Below, piece by piece: positions 33,835 to 41,602 of a stretch of DNA of 64,000 bases. Origin of the DNA: an uncultured Collinsella sp. (GTDB lineage: Bacteria; Actinomycetota; Coriobacteriia; Coriobacteriales; Coriobacteriaceae); NCBI GenBank assembly GCA_902475785.1, contig CABSAN010000004.1:1-64000 (forward strand). Direction: 5' to 3'. The notes below the pieces were generated by a model. The model did no database searches. It was not told the DNA's origin and saw only the letters and a list, made by a program, of their open reading frames with translations. How positions within the stretch are numbered: the stretch's first letter is position 1; each line of letters opens with the position of its first letter. The position numbers and the translations under genes are program-made.

Positions 33835-34719
33835 ATGAGCGAAAAGCAAATGAGGCTCGGCGCCCTCGAGGCCGGCGGGACCAAGATGGTCTGTGCCGTG
33901 GTGTCCGGCGACGGCGAGGTCCTCGACCGTATGGAGACCCCGACGCTTGCGCCCGCCGAGACCGTCCCGCAGATGATCGAGTGGTTCGCCGCCCGCGATG
34001 TGGACGCGTTGGGCATCGGCGCCTTCGGCCCGACCTGCGTCGACCCCGCCGACGAGCGCTACGGCTCCATCCTCCAAACGCCCAAGCTCGCGTGGCGAGG
34101 CTATGGTCTTCGCGCCGCGTTTGCCGACGCCCTCGGGATTCCGGTGGCCTACGATACGGACGTGAACGTTGCCTGCCTCGGCGAAGCGGTCTTCGGCTGC
34201 TGCAGGGGGCTCAAGGACGCCGTCTACGTGACCATCGGCACCGGCGTGGGCGCGGGCGTCATGTGCGCGGGCAGGCTCCTTCACGGCATGCTGCACCCCG
34301 AGGCCGGCCACATGCTGGTAAGGACCCGTCCCACCGAGGAAGGACGCTGCGTCTGCCCGAGCCACGCGAGCTGCCTCGAGGGCCTCGCCTCCGGCCCCGC
34401 CATCGCCGCGCGCTGGGGAAAGCCCGCGGCCGAGCTCGCGGACAACGATGAGGTGTGGATGCTCGAGGGGGATTATCTGGGGCAGATGTGTGCGAACCTC
34501 GTGCTCATGTACTCGCCTCACCGCATCGTCCTCGGCGGCGGCGTGATGCACCAGGAGCAGCTCTACGGCATCGTCCGCAAGAAGACCCTCGAATATCTGG
34601 GTGGCTACATCCAGACCGCCGAGCTTAAGGACATGGAGAACTACATCTGCGCCCCGGGCTGCGGCGGCGACCAAGGAATCCTCGGCGCGGCCGAGCTGGC
34701 AAGAAGGGCGCTCGCGTGA
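33835..34719 (+). CDS. ROK-family fructokinase
   Basis: A 294-residue ROK sugar kinase. N-terminal ATP site LGALEAGGTKMVCAVVSG, GIGAFGPTCVDP, YDTDVNVACLGEAVFG, GTGVGAGV, and the zinc-site region HPEAGHMLV...CVCPSHASCLEGLASG match the fructokinase (ScrK/GmuE-type) branch. It would phosphorylate fructose freed by the GH172 enzyme to fructose 6-phosphate. AAGGAGG precedes ATG 33835. Last gene of the PTS operon, 79 nt after the hydrolase. Confidence 0.88.
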   Translation: MSEKQMRLGALEAGGTKMVCAVVSGDGEVLDRMETPTLAPAETVPQMIEWFAARDVDALGIGAFGPTCVDPADERYGSILQTPKLAWRGYGLRAAFADALGIPVAYDTDVNVACLGEAVFGCCRGLKDAVYVTIGTGVGAGVMCAGRLLHGMLHPEAGHMLVRTRPTEEGRCVCPSHASCLEGLASGPAIAARWGKPAAELADNDEVWMLEGDYLGQMCANLVLMYSPHRIVLGGGVMHQEQLYGIVRKKTLEYLGGYIQTAELKDMENYICAPGCGGDQGILGAAELARRALA

Positions 34720-34751
34720 CTTGCGCTCTCTCCGCCATACAACGCGTTAAG

Positions 34752-34801
34752 AAAAGACGAGCGCTTCTTGCCAATTGGGCGGCAAGAAGCGCTCGTCTTT
34801 T
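34752..34801. terminator. Bidirectional terminator after the fructokinase
   Basis: AAAAGACGAGCGCTTCTTGC pairs perfectly with its reverse complement 34781-34801 (21 pairs), with A-run on the left and T-run on the right. It can serve both the operon and the remnant on the other strand. Confidence 0.92.
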
Positions 34802-34834
34802 GCATTTGTTTTTGGGCAGAACGCCCCGCCTCCG

Positions 34835-35077
34835 CTAGAGTCCCTGGACCGCTACACCCACGAGGTTTGGACCGGTGTGGACAAGAAGCGCGGGGCTGAT
34901 GTCGGAGCGGACGATCTCCACCGCGTTGGCCACGCGCTCGCGCAGGGCCTGCTCCATGCGGTCGTAAAGGTCGGCGTAGGCCGAGGTGTAGCTCACGGCA
35001 AAGCGCACCTTGGGGTGCTTCTCGGCGATGGCGGCGACGAGCTTGACCTCGGTGCGATGCGGTACTTGCATAGCCAT
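34835..35077 (-). pseudogene. DegV-family C-terminal fragment
   Basis: An 80-residue frame on the minus strand reads PKVRFAVSYTSAYADLYDRM and ends SPALLVHTGPNLVGVAVQGL. The ending resembles the C-terminal strand of DegV fatty-acid-binding proteins (VxxHTGPGxxGVA). The N-terminal lipid-binding domain (about 200 residues) is absent; upstream there is a hairpin and no open frame. Most likely a 5'-truncated remnant. The identity rests on a short stretch. Confidence 0.5.
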
Positions 35078-35122
35078 TTCGTGTGCGCGAGGCTGTCGGC
35101 TTTCTGGGCCACAGCAATCACA

Positions 35123-35175
35123 TTCCCCCTAGCATGATGATCTGAACAATCCTCATGCTAGGGGGAAGGTTTTTG
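35123..35175 (+). terminator. Hairpin with T-run upstream of the DegV fragment
   Basis: TTCCCCCTAGCATGA pairs with TCATGCTAGGGGGAA, followed by GGTTTTT. A strong terminator with no obvious + strand gene feeding it. Confidence 0.7.
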
Positions 35176-35195
35176 TCGCGTAGCGGAAATTGGCC

Positions 35196-35300
35196 TCCAC
35201 CCGCTGAGCGGGTGGCTTTCTATGCCGCGCGTGCCGTGCGGCACGGACTAAAGTCCATGAATAAAAACGAGGGAGGCCGTTTCCGACCTCCCTCGCAAAG
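35196..35300. other. Cluster of four short hairpins, transposon-end-like
   Basis: CCACCCGC-TGA-GCGGGTGG, CGTGCC-GTGC-GGCACG, GGACT-AA-AGTCC and GAGGGAGG...CCTCCCTC follow each other within 100 nt. The GACTAAAGTCCATGAATA part resembles right ends of IS605-type elements that carry guide-RNA scaffolds. No TnpA or TnpB gene is adjacent. The resemblance is from memory and unverified. Confidence 0.35.
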
Positions 35301-35318
35301 GGTCTCTGATTACTCCCA

Positions 35319-35347
35319 CTCATTGGGGACAGACTTAAATGAGTGCT
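35319..35347. repeat. GGGACAG-core hairpin repeat
   Basis: CACTCAT pairs with ATGAGTG around TGGGGACAGACTTAA. Further GGGGACGTTCC and GGGACGGTCC pieces follow at 35367 and 35394. Confidence 0.65.
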
Positions 35348-35497
35348 CTTGAAATGCCGGCGCCTGGGGACGTTCCTTTTCTGTCGGCAGTTTGGGACGG
35401 TCCTTAGAGTTGCAGCGCGCCATGAGTGACGTGGTGAAGCGGATCATCCTGTCTTTGAAGTTCTAAGTAGAATTCCCCGTCTCTGAGCAATGATTAG

Positions 35498-35627
35498 TGC
35501 GCATTTGTGCGTATTTGCGTGCGCAGGATTGCGTGATCATGCGTGTATATGCGCCGTCTGCGGTTGTATTTTGACCGTTTGGCGGTTATATACGCAGAAG
35601 TACGCACATACACGCGTATTTGTGCGA
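35498..35627. promoter_or_regulatory. 10-bp-phased TGCG/CGCA array upstream of the oxidoreductase gene
   Basis: TGCG occurs at 35498, 35508, 35520, 35530, 35540, 35550 and 35559. After a 30-bp AT-rich gap the complementary CGCA/CGCG occurs at 35593, 35603 and 35613, with TGCG at 35623. Nearly every step is 10 bp, one helical turn. Likely a multi-site operator for the DeoR-type regulator encoded two genes down, or a bent/phased regulatory region. Confidence 0.55.
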
Positions 35628-35676
35628 ATATATAGCTGTCAGAATTGAAAGACTTTTCACGACGCAGGAGGCATTC

Positions 35677-36756
35677 ATGGCAGATTCCAAGCAGGTTCCA
35701 CTCGACTCCGCGGCAGCCGCAAAGGCGGCGTTCGCTTCGGTTCAGGACAAGCCGTTCCCTAACGACATCTTTACGGCACCCGAGCTCCGCTGGGCCGTGA
35801 TCGGTTGCGGTGTTATCGCCAACCAAATGGCGCAGTCCCTCGCTCTGGCCGGTCGCAAGCTCGCGGGTGTCGCCAACCGTACGCCGTCCAAGGCCCAGGC
35901 TTTTGCCGAGCAGTATGGTGTCGAGAAGGTGTACGAGACGGTTGAGGACCTCTACGCCGATCCGGACATCGACGCCGTCTATATCACCACGCCGCACAAC
36001 ACGCATATCACCTATCTGCGTGCCGCGCTGGCTGCCGGCAAGCACGTGCTCTGCGAGAAGGCCATTACCCTCAACTCTGCCGAGCTCGACGAGGCCCGTG
36101 CCATCGCCGACGAGCACAACGTGGTCCTTATGGATGCCACCACGGTGCTCCACATGCCGTTGTATCAGGAGCTGCGCCGTCGCATGGATGCAGGCGACTT
36201 TGGCCGCATGAACCTCGCCCAGCTCAACTTTGGCAGCTATAAGGAGTACGGTGACCTGACCAACCGCTTCTACAACCGTAGTCTTGCCGGCGGCGCCATG
36301 CTCGACATTGGCGTGTATGCGCTCTCCGTCATGCGCCTATTTATGGCCAGCCAACCCGCCGAGGTCGTCTCGCTGGGCAATACCTGTGAGACCGGTGTCG
36401 ACGTTGCGGGCGGCATTGTCTGCCGTAACGCCGAGCAGCAGCTGGGCGTCGTGAGCCTTACGCTCCACTCCAAGCAGCCCAAGCGCTCGGTTATCAGCTT
36501 CGATAAGTGCTATATCGAGGTCAACGAGTATCCGCGCGCCGACCATGCGACCATCGTGTGGACTGCGGACGGTCACCGTGAGGAGGTCCACGCTGGCACC
36601 GAAGCCTACGCACTGTGCTACGAGATGGCCGACCTGGAGAAGGCCGTTGCCGGCGATGATTCGAAGCGCGAGCTGCTGGATTATGCTTCTGATGTTATGG
36701 AGCTTATGACCAAGCTTCGCGCCGACTGGGGAGTCGTGTACCCCGAGGAGGAGTAA
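35677..36756 (+). CDS. Gfo/Idh/MocA-family NAD(P)-dependent oxidoreductase
   Basis: A 359-residue sugar or cyclitol dehydrogenase. Rossmann motif ELRWAVIGCGVIANQMAQSL, the conserved CEKAITLNSAE (family EKP motif with Ala for Pro), and the C-terminal domain with GGAMLDIGVYALSVM including the conserved Asp/Tyr. It begins at ATG 35677 behind GGAGG. It is followed three bases later by a DeoR-type regulator, suggesting a small self-controlled unit. The substrate is unknown. Confidence 0.88.
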   Translation: MADSKQVPLDSAAAAKAAFASVQDKPFPNDIFTAPELRWAVIGCGVIANQMAQSLALAGRKLAGVANRTPSKAQAFAEQYGVEKVYETVEDLYADPDIDAVYITTPHNTHITYLRAALAAGKHVLCEKAITLNSAELDEARAIADEHNVVLMDATTVLHMPLYQELRRRMDAGDFGRMNLAQLNFGSYKEYGDLTNRFYNRSLAGGAMLDIGVYALSVMRLFMASQPAEVVSLGNTCETGVDVAGGIVCRNAEQQLGVVSLTLHSKQPKRSVISFDKCYIEVNEYPRADHATIVWTADGHREEVHAGTEAYALCYEMADLEKAVAGDDSKRELLDYASDVMELMTKLRADWGVVYPEEE

Positions 36757-36759
36757 GCG

Positions 36760-37506
36760 ATGCTTGCGGAAGATAGGCTCAACGCAATCGTGTCGATGGT
36801 GCAGCAGGCCGGCTCGGTTACCGTACCGGAGCTTGCTGAAGCCCTGGGCGTGACACCGTCCACCATTCGGCGCGACTTGCAGACGCTCGACCGCGCACAC
36901 CGTATCGCCAAGGTGCACGGAGGCGCGACGAGTCTGGAGCGCGCGCACGTGACGCGCGACCTGACGATCAGCGAGCGCAGTGATCTCCATAACGATGACA
37001 AGGAGCGCATCTGCGCCCGTGCGGCGGCGCTTGTGGAGCCCGAGGGCTTTGTGTACATCGATTCAGGTTCGACGACGCTTAGGCTCATCGAGCATCTTCC
37101 GCGCCTTGAGGGCGTCACCTATGTGACCGATTCTGTGCTCCATGCTCAGCACCTCGCTCTGCGCGGCATGCGCACCGTGGTGCTGGGCGGCGAGCTCAAG
37201 CCCGAGACCGAGGCGCTCGTCGGTCCCGACGCCTTGGCAACCCTGGACCGCTATAACTTCAACTGCGGCTTTTGGGGTTCCAATGGCATCGCCGCCGAGC
37301 AAGGTCTCACCACACCGGATATCGAGGAAGCGCAAGTCAAGCGTATCTCGATGCGCCATACCGCCAAACGCTTCGTAATCTCAGACGCCAGCAAATTCGG
37401 CATGGTGGCGCCCGTCAAGTTCGCGGACTTCCGCGACGCAACGATTATTACCGCGGGCGAGGTGCCAGCCAAGTACCAGTCGATGGACAACGTCATCACG
37501 GTCTAG
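36760..37506 (+). CDS. DeoR-family transcriptional regulator
   Basis: A 248-residue repressor. The N-terminal winged helix is VTVPELAEALGVTPSTIRRD followed by LQTLDRAHRIAKVHGGA, the DeoR signature. The C-terminal sugar-phosphate-isomerase-like sensor domain has YIDSGSTTLRLIEHLP and VGPDALATLDRYNFN. It starts three bases after the oxidoreductase stop, so they are cotranscribed. It probably binds the phased array upstream of that gene and responds to a sugar phosphate. Confidence 0.9.
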   Translation: MLAEDRLNAIVSMVQQAGSVTVPELAEALGVTPSTIRRDLQTLDRAHRIAKVHGGATSLERAHVTRDLTISERSDLHNDDKERICARAAALVEPEGFVYIDSGSTTLRLIEHLPRLEGVTYVTDSVLHAQHLALRGMRTVVLGGELKPETEALVGPDALATLDRYNFNCGFWGSNGIAAEQGLTTPDIEEAQVKRISMRHTAKRFVISDASKFGMVAPVKFADFRDATIITAGEVPAKYQSMDNVITV

Positions 37507-37525
37507 CGACAGGGCAAGGCCAAAG

Positions 37526-37560
37526 CCACCACCAAGGTGCCTGTCCCCATTGTGGTGGTT
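37526..37560. repeat. GGGACAG-core hairpin between converging genes
   Basis: CCACCAC pairs with GTGGTGG; the loop carries TGCCTGTCCCCAT (the repeat core in reverse). TTT follows on the + strand. It may double as a terminator for the DeoR gene. Confidence 0.6.
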
Positions 37561-38219
37561 TAGGGCTCCCAGGGGCAGGGGGCTTCGATGTGGATGTGCT
37601 CACCGGTTACGGGATGCGTAAAGGACACGCTGTGGGCATGGAGCATCAGGCCGCAGGGGCGCGGCGTTCCGTACAGGTCGTCGCCAACCAGGGGATGGCG
37701 CTCGCTTGCCAGATGCACACGGATTTGGTGCTTGCGGCCGGTGAGCAGCTCGACATCGATATACGAGCGCGTGGGCAGGCCACGACGGCTCTTAAGACGC
37801 TTGAGCACCTTCACGCGCGTCTGAGACGGCTTGCCGCTGGCGCCGACGCGCATCTTGCGGCTGTCGTGACGGTTGCGGGCGATGGGCTTGTCGATGAGCT
37901 TTTCGTTCCAGTCGATTTTGCCTTCGGCGAGCGCCAGGTAGTGCTTTTCGAAAGCGTGGTCGATGACCATCTGGTCAAAGGCGGGCTGCGTCTGCTTGTC
38001 GAGCGAGAACAACACCACGCCGGTGGTGTCACGGTCCAAGCGGTTGAGCGGCTGCATGTCGGTCGCGGCAAAGCCGTCGCCCATCGCCAGCAGCAGGTCG
38101 CTGGCGTAGTCGGTGAGCGTGCGCTCGCCGGTGCCGTCGCCGTGGACGATCATGCCGGCGGGCTTGTCGATGGCCATGAGCCAGGCGTCGCAGTAGAGGA
38201 CTTGAGGTTCTTCGTTCAC
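37560..38219 (-). CDS. RluA-family pseudouridine synthase
   Basis: A 219-residue rRNA/tRNA pseudouridine synthase. The catalytic Asp is in the LNRLDRDTTGVVLFS motif, with KPAGMIVH near the N-terminus and GRKHQIRVHLA near the end. It lacks an S4 domain, like RluA or TruC-type members. GTG 38219 is the start, with AAAGG upstream. It lies 15 nt after the U32 gene, so the pair is an operon of RNA-modification proteins. The modified position is unknown. Confidence 0.9.
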   Translation of the reverse strand: MNEEPQVLYCDAWLMAIDKPAGMIVHGDGTGERTLTDYASDLLLAMGDGFAATDMQPLNRLDRDTTGVVLFSLDKQTQPAFDQMVIDHAFEKHYLALAEGKIDWNEKLIDKPIARNRHDSRKMRVGASGKPSQTRVKVLKRLKSRRGLPTRSYIDVELLTGRKHQIRVHLASERHPLVGDDLYGTPRPCGLMLHAHSVSFTHPVTGEHIHIEAPCPWEP

Positions 38220-38234
38220 GTGTAAGCCTTTCGG

Positions 38235-40727
38235 TTAGCTGATTCCCACAAACATGCAGCCCGAGGTCGCCCCGCGTAGGCGGGCGGCGGGCTTGCGGCC
38301 GGCCCGCGCTGCTTCGACGGCACGACGGACACGGGCGACGGCACGGCCCACCTCATCCGTCTCGAGCAGTGTTCCGTCCACCATGAGGCGACGCACGCCG
38401 GCATCGAGCAGCTGAGGAACCTGCGGCGTGAGGTCGATGGGGTAGGCATCGTACAGGCGAGAGCGGCCGTGGATGTCGGTGCGGACGGGCATGACCTTTC
38501 CGTCGATATTCTTGAGCGAGAGCTTGCGGGCACGCAGGCGGCAGTTGGCACAATCGTGGATGCAGCCGTTGGCAACCTGCAGAATGCAATGCTCGCTTGT
38601 CATGACCCGGGGGCGGCCAAAGACGGTGATGCCCAGAGCCGCGGGCGCGGCGGCGCCGAGCGAGACAATCTCGTCGAGCGTGATCTCGGGCGAGAGCCAA
38701 AACGCACCGGCTCCGCGCTCGGCAAGCGCCTCCATGCAGGGCGTGTTGTGCACCGGCAGGCAAGAGCGAATCTCGACCGTGGCGCCGGCCTGCGCGGCTA
38801 CGGCGAGCTCGGAGATATTGCCGACGGCGACGGTGGCTCCGGCATTGATCCAGGGATCGACGCGCTCGTGGTCAACGGCGCGGCAGACCTCGTCGAGTAC
38901 GGGTACGATGCCCTGCTCAAACGCATCGGCGGGGGAGAGCTCGGCCGCATCGAGCGCGTCGGTGGTCATGTAGATGCGCGTTGCACCCTCCGCGCGGGCT
39001 GCCTCGGCGGTCTCGAGCGAGGTGACGGTGACGCAGATCTGCGGCTCATCGCGGTAGTGCTCGGGCATGGGGCGTGTACATTTGTCGAGTACCGGCAACT
39101 CGAGCGTTTTCGCGCGCTCCTCATACGGTGCCAGAATGGCCTTCTCCAGCGCTTTGCAGGCGGCGGCGCGCACCTTGTGCACAGCGGAGAAGCCCATGCC
39201 GCAGCCCTCATCGAGCGCCACCTCAAAGCTCGCAGCCTCAAAGGGAGAGGAGCCCATGCGCCCGACGTGCTCCACCAGATCGGATGCCTCGACGGCGCGG
39301 GTCTTGGCAGCCTCGACGGTAAAGCCCGTGGCCGTGGCCGTAAGCGAAGGGTCGTCGCAGCAGGTGAGCGTAACGGCAAACGGTTCGCCCAGACGCGCCA
39401 CAACGGACACGTCTACGGCGCGGCGGCGCAGCACATCGCGCTTGAGCGCGGCGCCGGCGGCGTCAATGGCACGCTGACTGCGAATCACGCGCACGCGGCA
39501 GCCCTTGGGCATGCTACGGGGCACGCGACATTCGATGATGTCGCCTGCGGCGGCATCATCGGCGGCGATGGTGGTTAGGAACTGGTCAAACTCATCGTCG
39601 TGACGAAGCTCCAGCAGGTCGCCCTTGCCCACGGGCTCAAACAGCTCAATACGGGCGATGGCAGCGCGGCGACGGCGGTCGTCGGGCTTGAGCCCGCGCA
39701 CGTCGCGGTTGGCCAGGCGGCTGCCGAGCACTGTGCCCACGATCTGGCCGCGGTTGTTGGAGCGCTCGTAGCTCATCATCTCGTCACCCGAGGTACCGTC
39801 TTGGTAGGCGTGCGTAAAGTCGCGGTTAAAGCAGCGCTTGAGTTGGCGCTGGCGAGCGGCGTCCTCGTCCTTATCTACGGCGACCCCGGCCAGTATGTCA
39901 TCAATCTGATGACGATACACGTCGACGATGGAGTACACATAATCGGGGGCCTTCATGCGGCCCTCGAGCTTGAGCGATGCGGCGCCGGCGTCATACAGAC
40001 GGCGAACAAGCTGCGAAGTGTTGGTGTCGCGCGGGCACAGCGCGCGCTCGCGACCGGCAGGGGAGAGCGAGCGGCCGTTCTCGTCGATCAGCTCGTAAGG
40101 CAGGCGGCAGGGCTGAGCGCACATGCCGCGGTTGGCCGAGCGGCCCGCCATGGCAAAGCTCGACAGCAGGCACAGACCCGAGTAGCAAAAGCAGATGGCA
40201 CCGTGGCTAAAGACCTCCAGGTCCACATCGGGCGCGGCGTTGTGAATGGCGGTGATCTCGTCGATGGAGAGCTCGCGCGAGAGAGTCACGCGGTCGGCGC
40301 CCTGCTCGCGGCACCAGATAGTCCCACGGTCATCGTGGATGTTCGCCTGGGTCGAGATGTGCGTCTCGATGCCGGGCATGGTGCGCTTGACCTCAAAGAA
40401 CAGGCCCCAGTCCTGGATAATGAAGGCGTCGGCGCCCAGCGTGGAGCAGCGATGGATGAGTTGCAGCGCATCGCCCATCTCGGACTGCTTGATGACGATG
40501 TTGACCGTGACGTAGACGCGCGACCCGGCCAGGTGTGCAGCACGGCAGGCCTGCTCAAAGGCCTCGTCGGTAAAGTTGGTGGCCTTGCGGCGGGCGTTGA
40601 AGCTGCCCATGCCGCAGTAGATGGCGTCTGCCCCGGCAGCGAGTGCGGCGGCAAAGGGCTCCGGGCCTCCGGCGGGGGCCAAGAGCTCGGGTCTGCGGTT
40701 GGTGGTTCGACTGGCGGTTGCGGTCAT
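38235..40727 (-). CDS. Peptidase U32-family protein (RlhA/TrhP-type hydroxylation factor)
   Basis: An 830-residue full-length U32 protein. The N-terminal PELLAPAGGPEPFAAALAAG, ADAIYCGMGSFNARRKA, then VFSHGAICFCYSGLC LLSS region with the U32 signature cysteines, and CAQPCRLPYEL follow in order. The C-terminal half includes a DUF3656-like region and a Cys-rich CIHDCANCRLRARK motif. E. coli relatives RlhA and TrhP hydroxylate rRNA and tRNA cytidine/uridine; protease activity of the family is doubtful. Cotranscription with a pseudouridine synthase fits an RNA role. Confidence 0.87.
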   Translation of the reverse strand: MTATASRTTNRRPELLAPAGGPEPFAAALAAGADAIYCGMGSFNARRKATNFTDEAFEQACRAAHLAGSRVYVTVNIVIKQSEMGDALQLIHRCSTLGADAFIIQDWGLFFEVKRTMPGIETHISTQANIHDDRGTIWCREQGADRVTLSRELSIDEITAIHNAAPDVDLEVFSHGAICFCYSGLCLLSSFAMAGRSANRGMCAQPCRLPYELIDENGRSLSPAGRERALCPRDTNTSQLVRRLYDAGAASLKLEGRMKAPDYVYSIVDVYRHQIDDILAGVAVDKDEDAARQRQLKRCFNRDFTHAYQDGTSGDEMMSYERSNNRGQIVGTVLGSRLANRDVRGLKPDDRRRRAAIARIELFEPVGKGDLLELRHDDEFDQFLTTIAADDAAAGDIIECRVPRSMPKGCRVRVIRSQRAIDAAGAALKRDVLRRRAVDVSVVARLGEPFAVTLTCCDDPSLTATATGFTVEAAKTRAVEASDLVEHVGRMGSSPFEAASFEVALDEGCGMGFSAVHKVRAAACKALEKAILAPYEERAKTLELPVLDKCTRPMPEHYRDEPQICVTVTSLETAEAARAEGATRIYMTTDALDAAELSPADAFEQGIVPVLDEVCRAVDHERVDPWINAGATVAVGNISELAVAAQAGATVEIRSCLPVHNTPCMEALAERGAGAFWLSPEITLDEIVSLGAAAPAALGITVFGRPRVMTSEHCILQVANGCIHDCANCRLRARKLSLKNIDGKVMPVRTDIHGRSRLYDAYPIDLTPQVPQLLDAGVRRLMVDGTLLETDEVGRAVARVRRAVEAARAGRKPAARLRGATSGCMFVGIS

Positions 40728-40833
40728 ATCCTGCCTTTCAAAATGCTCAGATACTCAAAAGTATAGTGGTGCTGTTGCGGTGGACGAGCCCTGTGGCCCA
40801 AGCAGGATAAAGTCTTCAGCAGCCCTTGCAGCA

Positions 40834-40905
40834 AAAATGATCCGTTTCCCTCCGTCCCCAGCGGATCAGGTGATCCATGGGGGACGGAGGGAAACGGATC
40901 ATTTT
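40834..40905. repeat. Large palindrome with 26-bp perfect arms
   Basis: 40834-40859 and 40880-40905 are perfect reverse complements (AAAATGATCCGTTTCCCTCC... ). The 20-nt loop contains GGATCA-GG-TGATCC. A left-arm-like copy matching 23 of 26 positions is at 41567-41592. It belongs with the GGGGAC repeats. Confidence 0.8.
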
Positions 40906-40987
40906 GAACTTCACCGTCCGGTCATGCCGTTCAGCGGCCGACAGGCGCCGTTGGGCGATAAATTATTCTCGCAACGTGATAATAATC

Positions 40988-41016
40988 TTGCATCGCGCGG
41001 AAACCTTGAGTACTAT
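40988..41016 (+). promoter_or_regulatory. Candidate promoter of ridA
   Basis: TTGCAT (40988-40993) and TACTAT (41011-41016) with a 17-bp spacer, 91 bp before ridA. Confidence 0.5.
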
Positions 41017-41025
41017 CCCAAATCA

Positions 41026-41073
41026 AGCGCGGTGTTCAGACCGAATTGTGCCTCCCGGTGTGAACACCGCGCT
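41026..41073 (+). promoter_or_regulatory. 13-bp hairpin in the ridA leader
   Basis: AGCGCGGTGTTCA (41026-41038) pairs perfectly with TGAACACCGCGCT (41061-41073) around a 22-nt loop. It lies just after the promoter and 33 nt before the start, so it would form in the mRNA leader. No known riboswitch was recognised. Confidence 0.55.
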
Positions 41074-41106
41074 CACGCTCTCTCAATTGATCGTAAGGAG
41101 AAAAAC

Positions 41107-41484
41107 ATGAGCAAGACCGTCGTGTCTTCCGATAACGCACCCGCAGCTATTGGCCCGTATTCCCCCGGCATCCAGACCGGCAACATGGTGTTCCTGTCCG
41201 GCCAGCTGGGCATCGACCCCGCAACCGGCAAGATGCCCGAGGGCGTCGAGGCCCAGGCTAAGCAGTCCCTTGCTAACGTCGAGGCCCTGCTGACCGCTGC
41301 CGGCGCCACCTTTGCCGATGTCGTCAAGACCACGGTCTACCTGGCCGACATCGCCGACTTCGCTGCCGTGAACGAGATCTACGCCTCCAAGTTCGAGGCT
41401 CCGTTCCCCGCGCGCAGCGCTTTCCAGGTTGCCGCCCTTCCGGCCGGCGGTCTGGTCGAGATCGAGGTCGTCGCCGCTCTCTAA
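41107..41484 (+). CDS. ridA: RidA family enamine/imine deaminase
   Basis: A 125-residue RidA (SSDNAPAAIGPYSPGIQTGN; LSGQLGIDPATGKMPEG; the arginine in FPARSAFQVAALP; ending GGLVEIEVVAAL with the conserved glutamate). It destroys reactive enamines released by PLP enzymes such as the diaminopropionate lyase encoded at 57568. AAGGAG precedes ATG 41107. It stands at the edge of the purine-degradation region. Confidence 0.93.
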   Translation: MSKTVVSSDNAPAAIGPYSPGIQTGNMVFLSGQLGIDPATGKMPEGVEAQAKQSLANVEALLTAAGATFADVVKTTVYLADIADFAAVNEIYASKFEAPFPARSAFQVAALPAGGLVEIEVVAAL

Positions 41485-41513
41485 GGCGTTGGCGAAAACA
41501 AAACATGACATGC

Positions 41514-41549
41514 AAAAAGACCCTGCAGTGCGAGCTGCAGGGTCTTTTA
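41514..41549. terminator. Bidirectional terminator between ridA and the YheO-type regulator
   Basis: AAAAAGACCCTGCAG pairs with CTGCAGGGTCTTTT around a five-base loop, with A-run and T-run on either side. Serves both converging genes. Confidence 0.92.
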
Positions 41550-41566
41550 TCAAGCGATGCGACAAA

Positions 41567-41592
41567 AATAATCCGTTTCCCCTCGTCCCCAA
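41567..41592. repeat. Half copy of the 40834 palindrome arm
   Basis: Matches the left arm at 40834-40859 at 23 of 26 positions (AATAATCCGTTTCCCC...). No opposite arm follows. Confidence 0.6.
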
Positions 41593-41602
41593 GGGACCAC
41601 GT

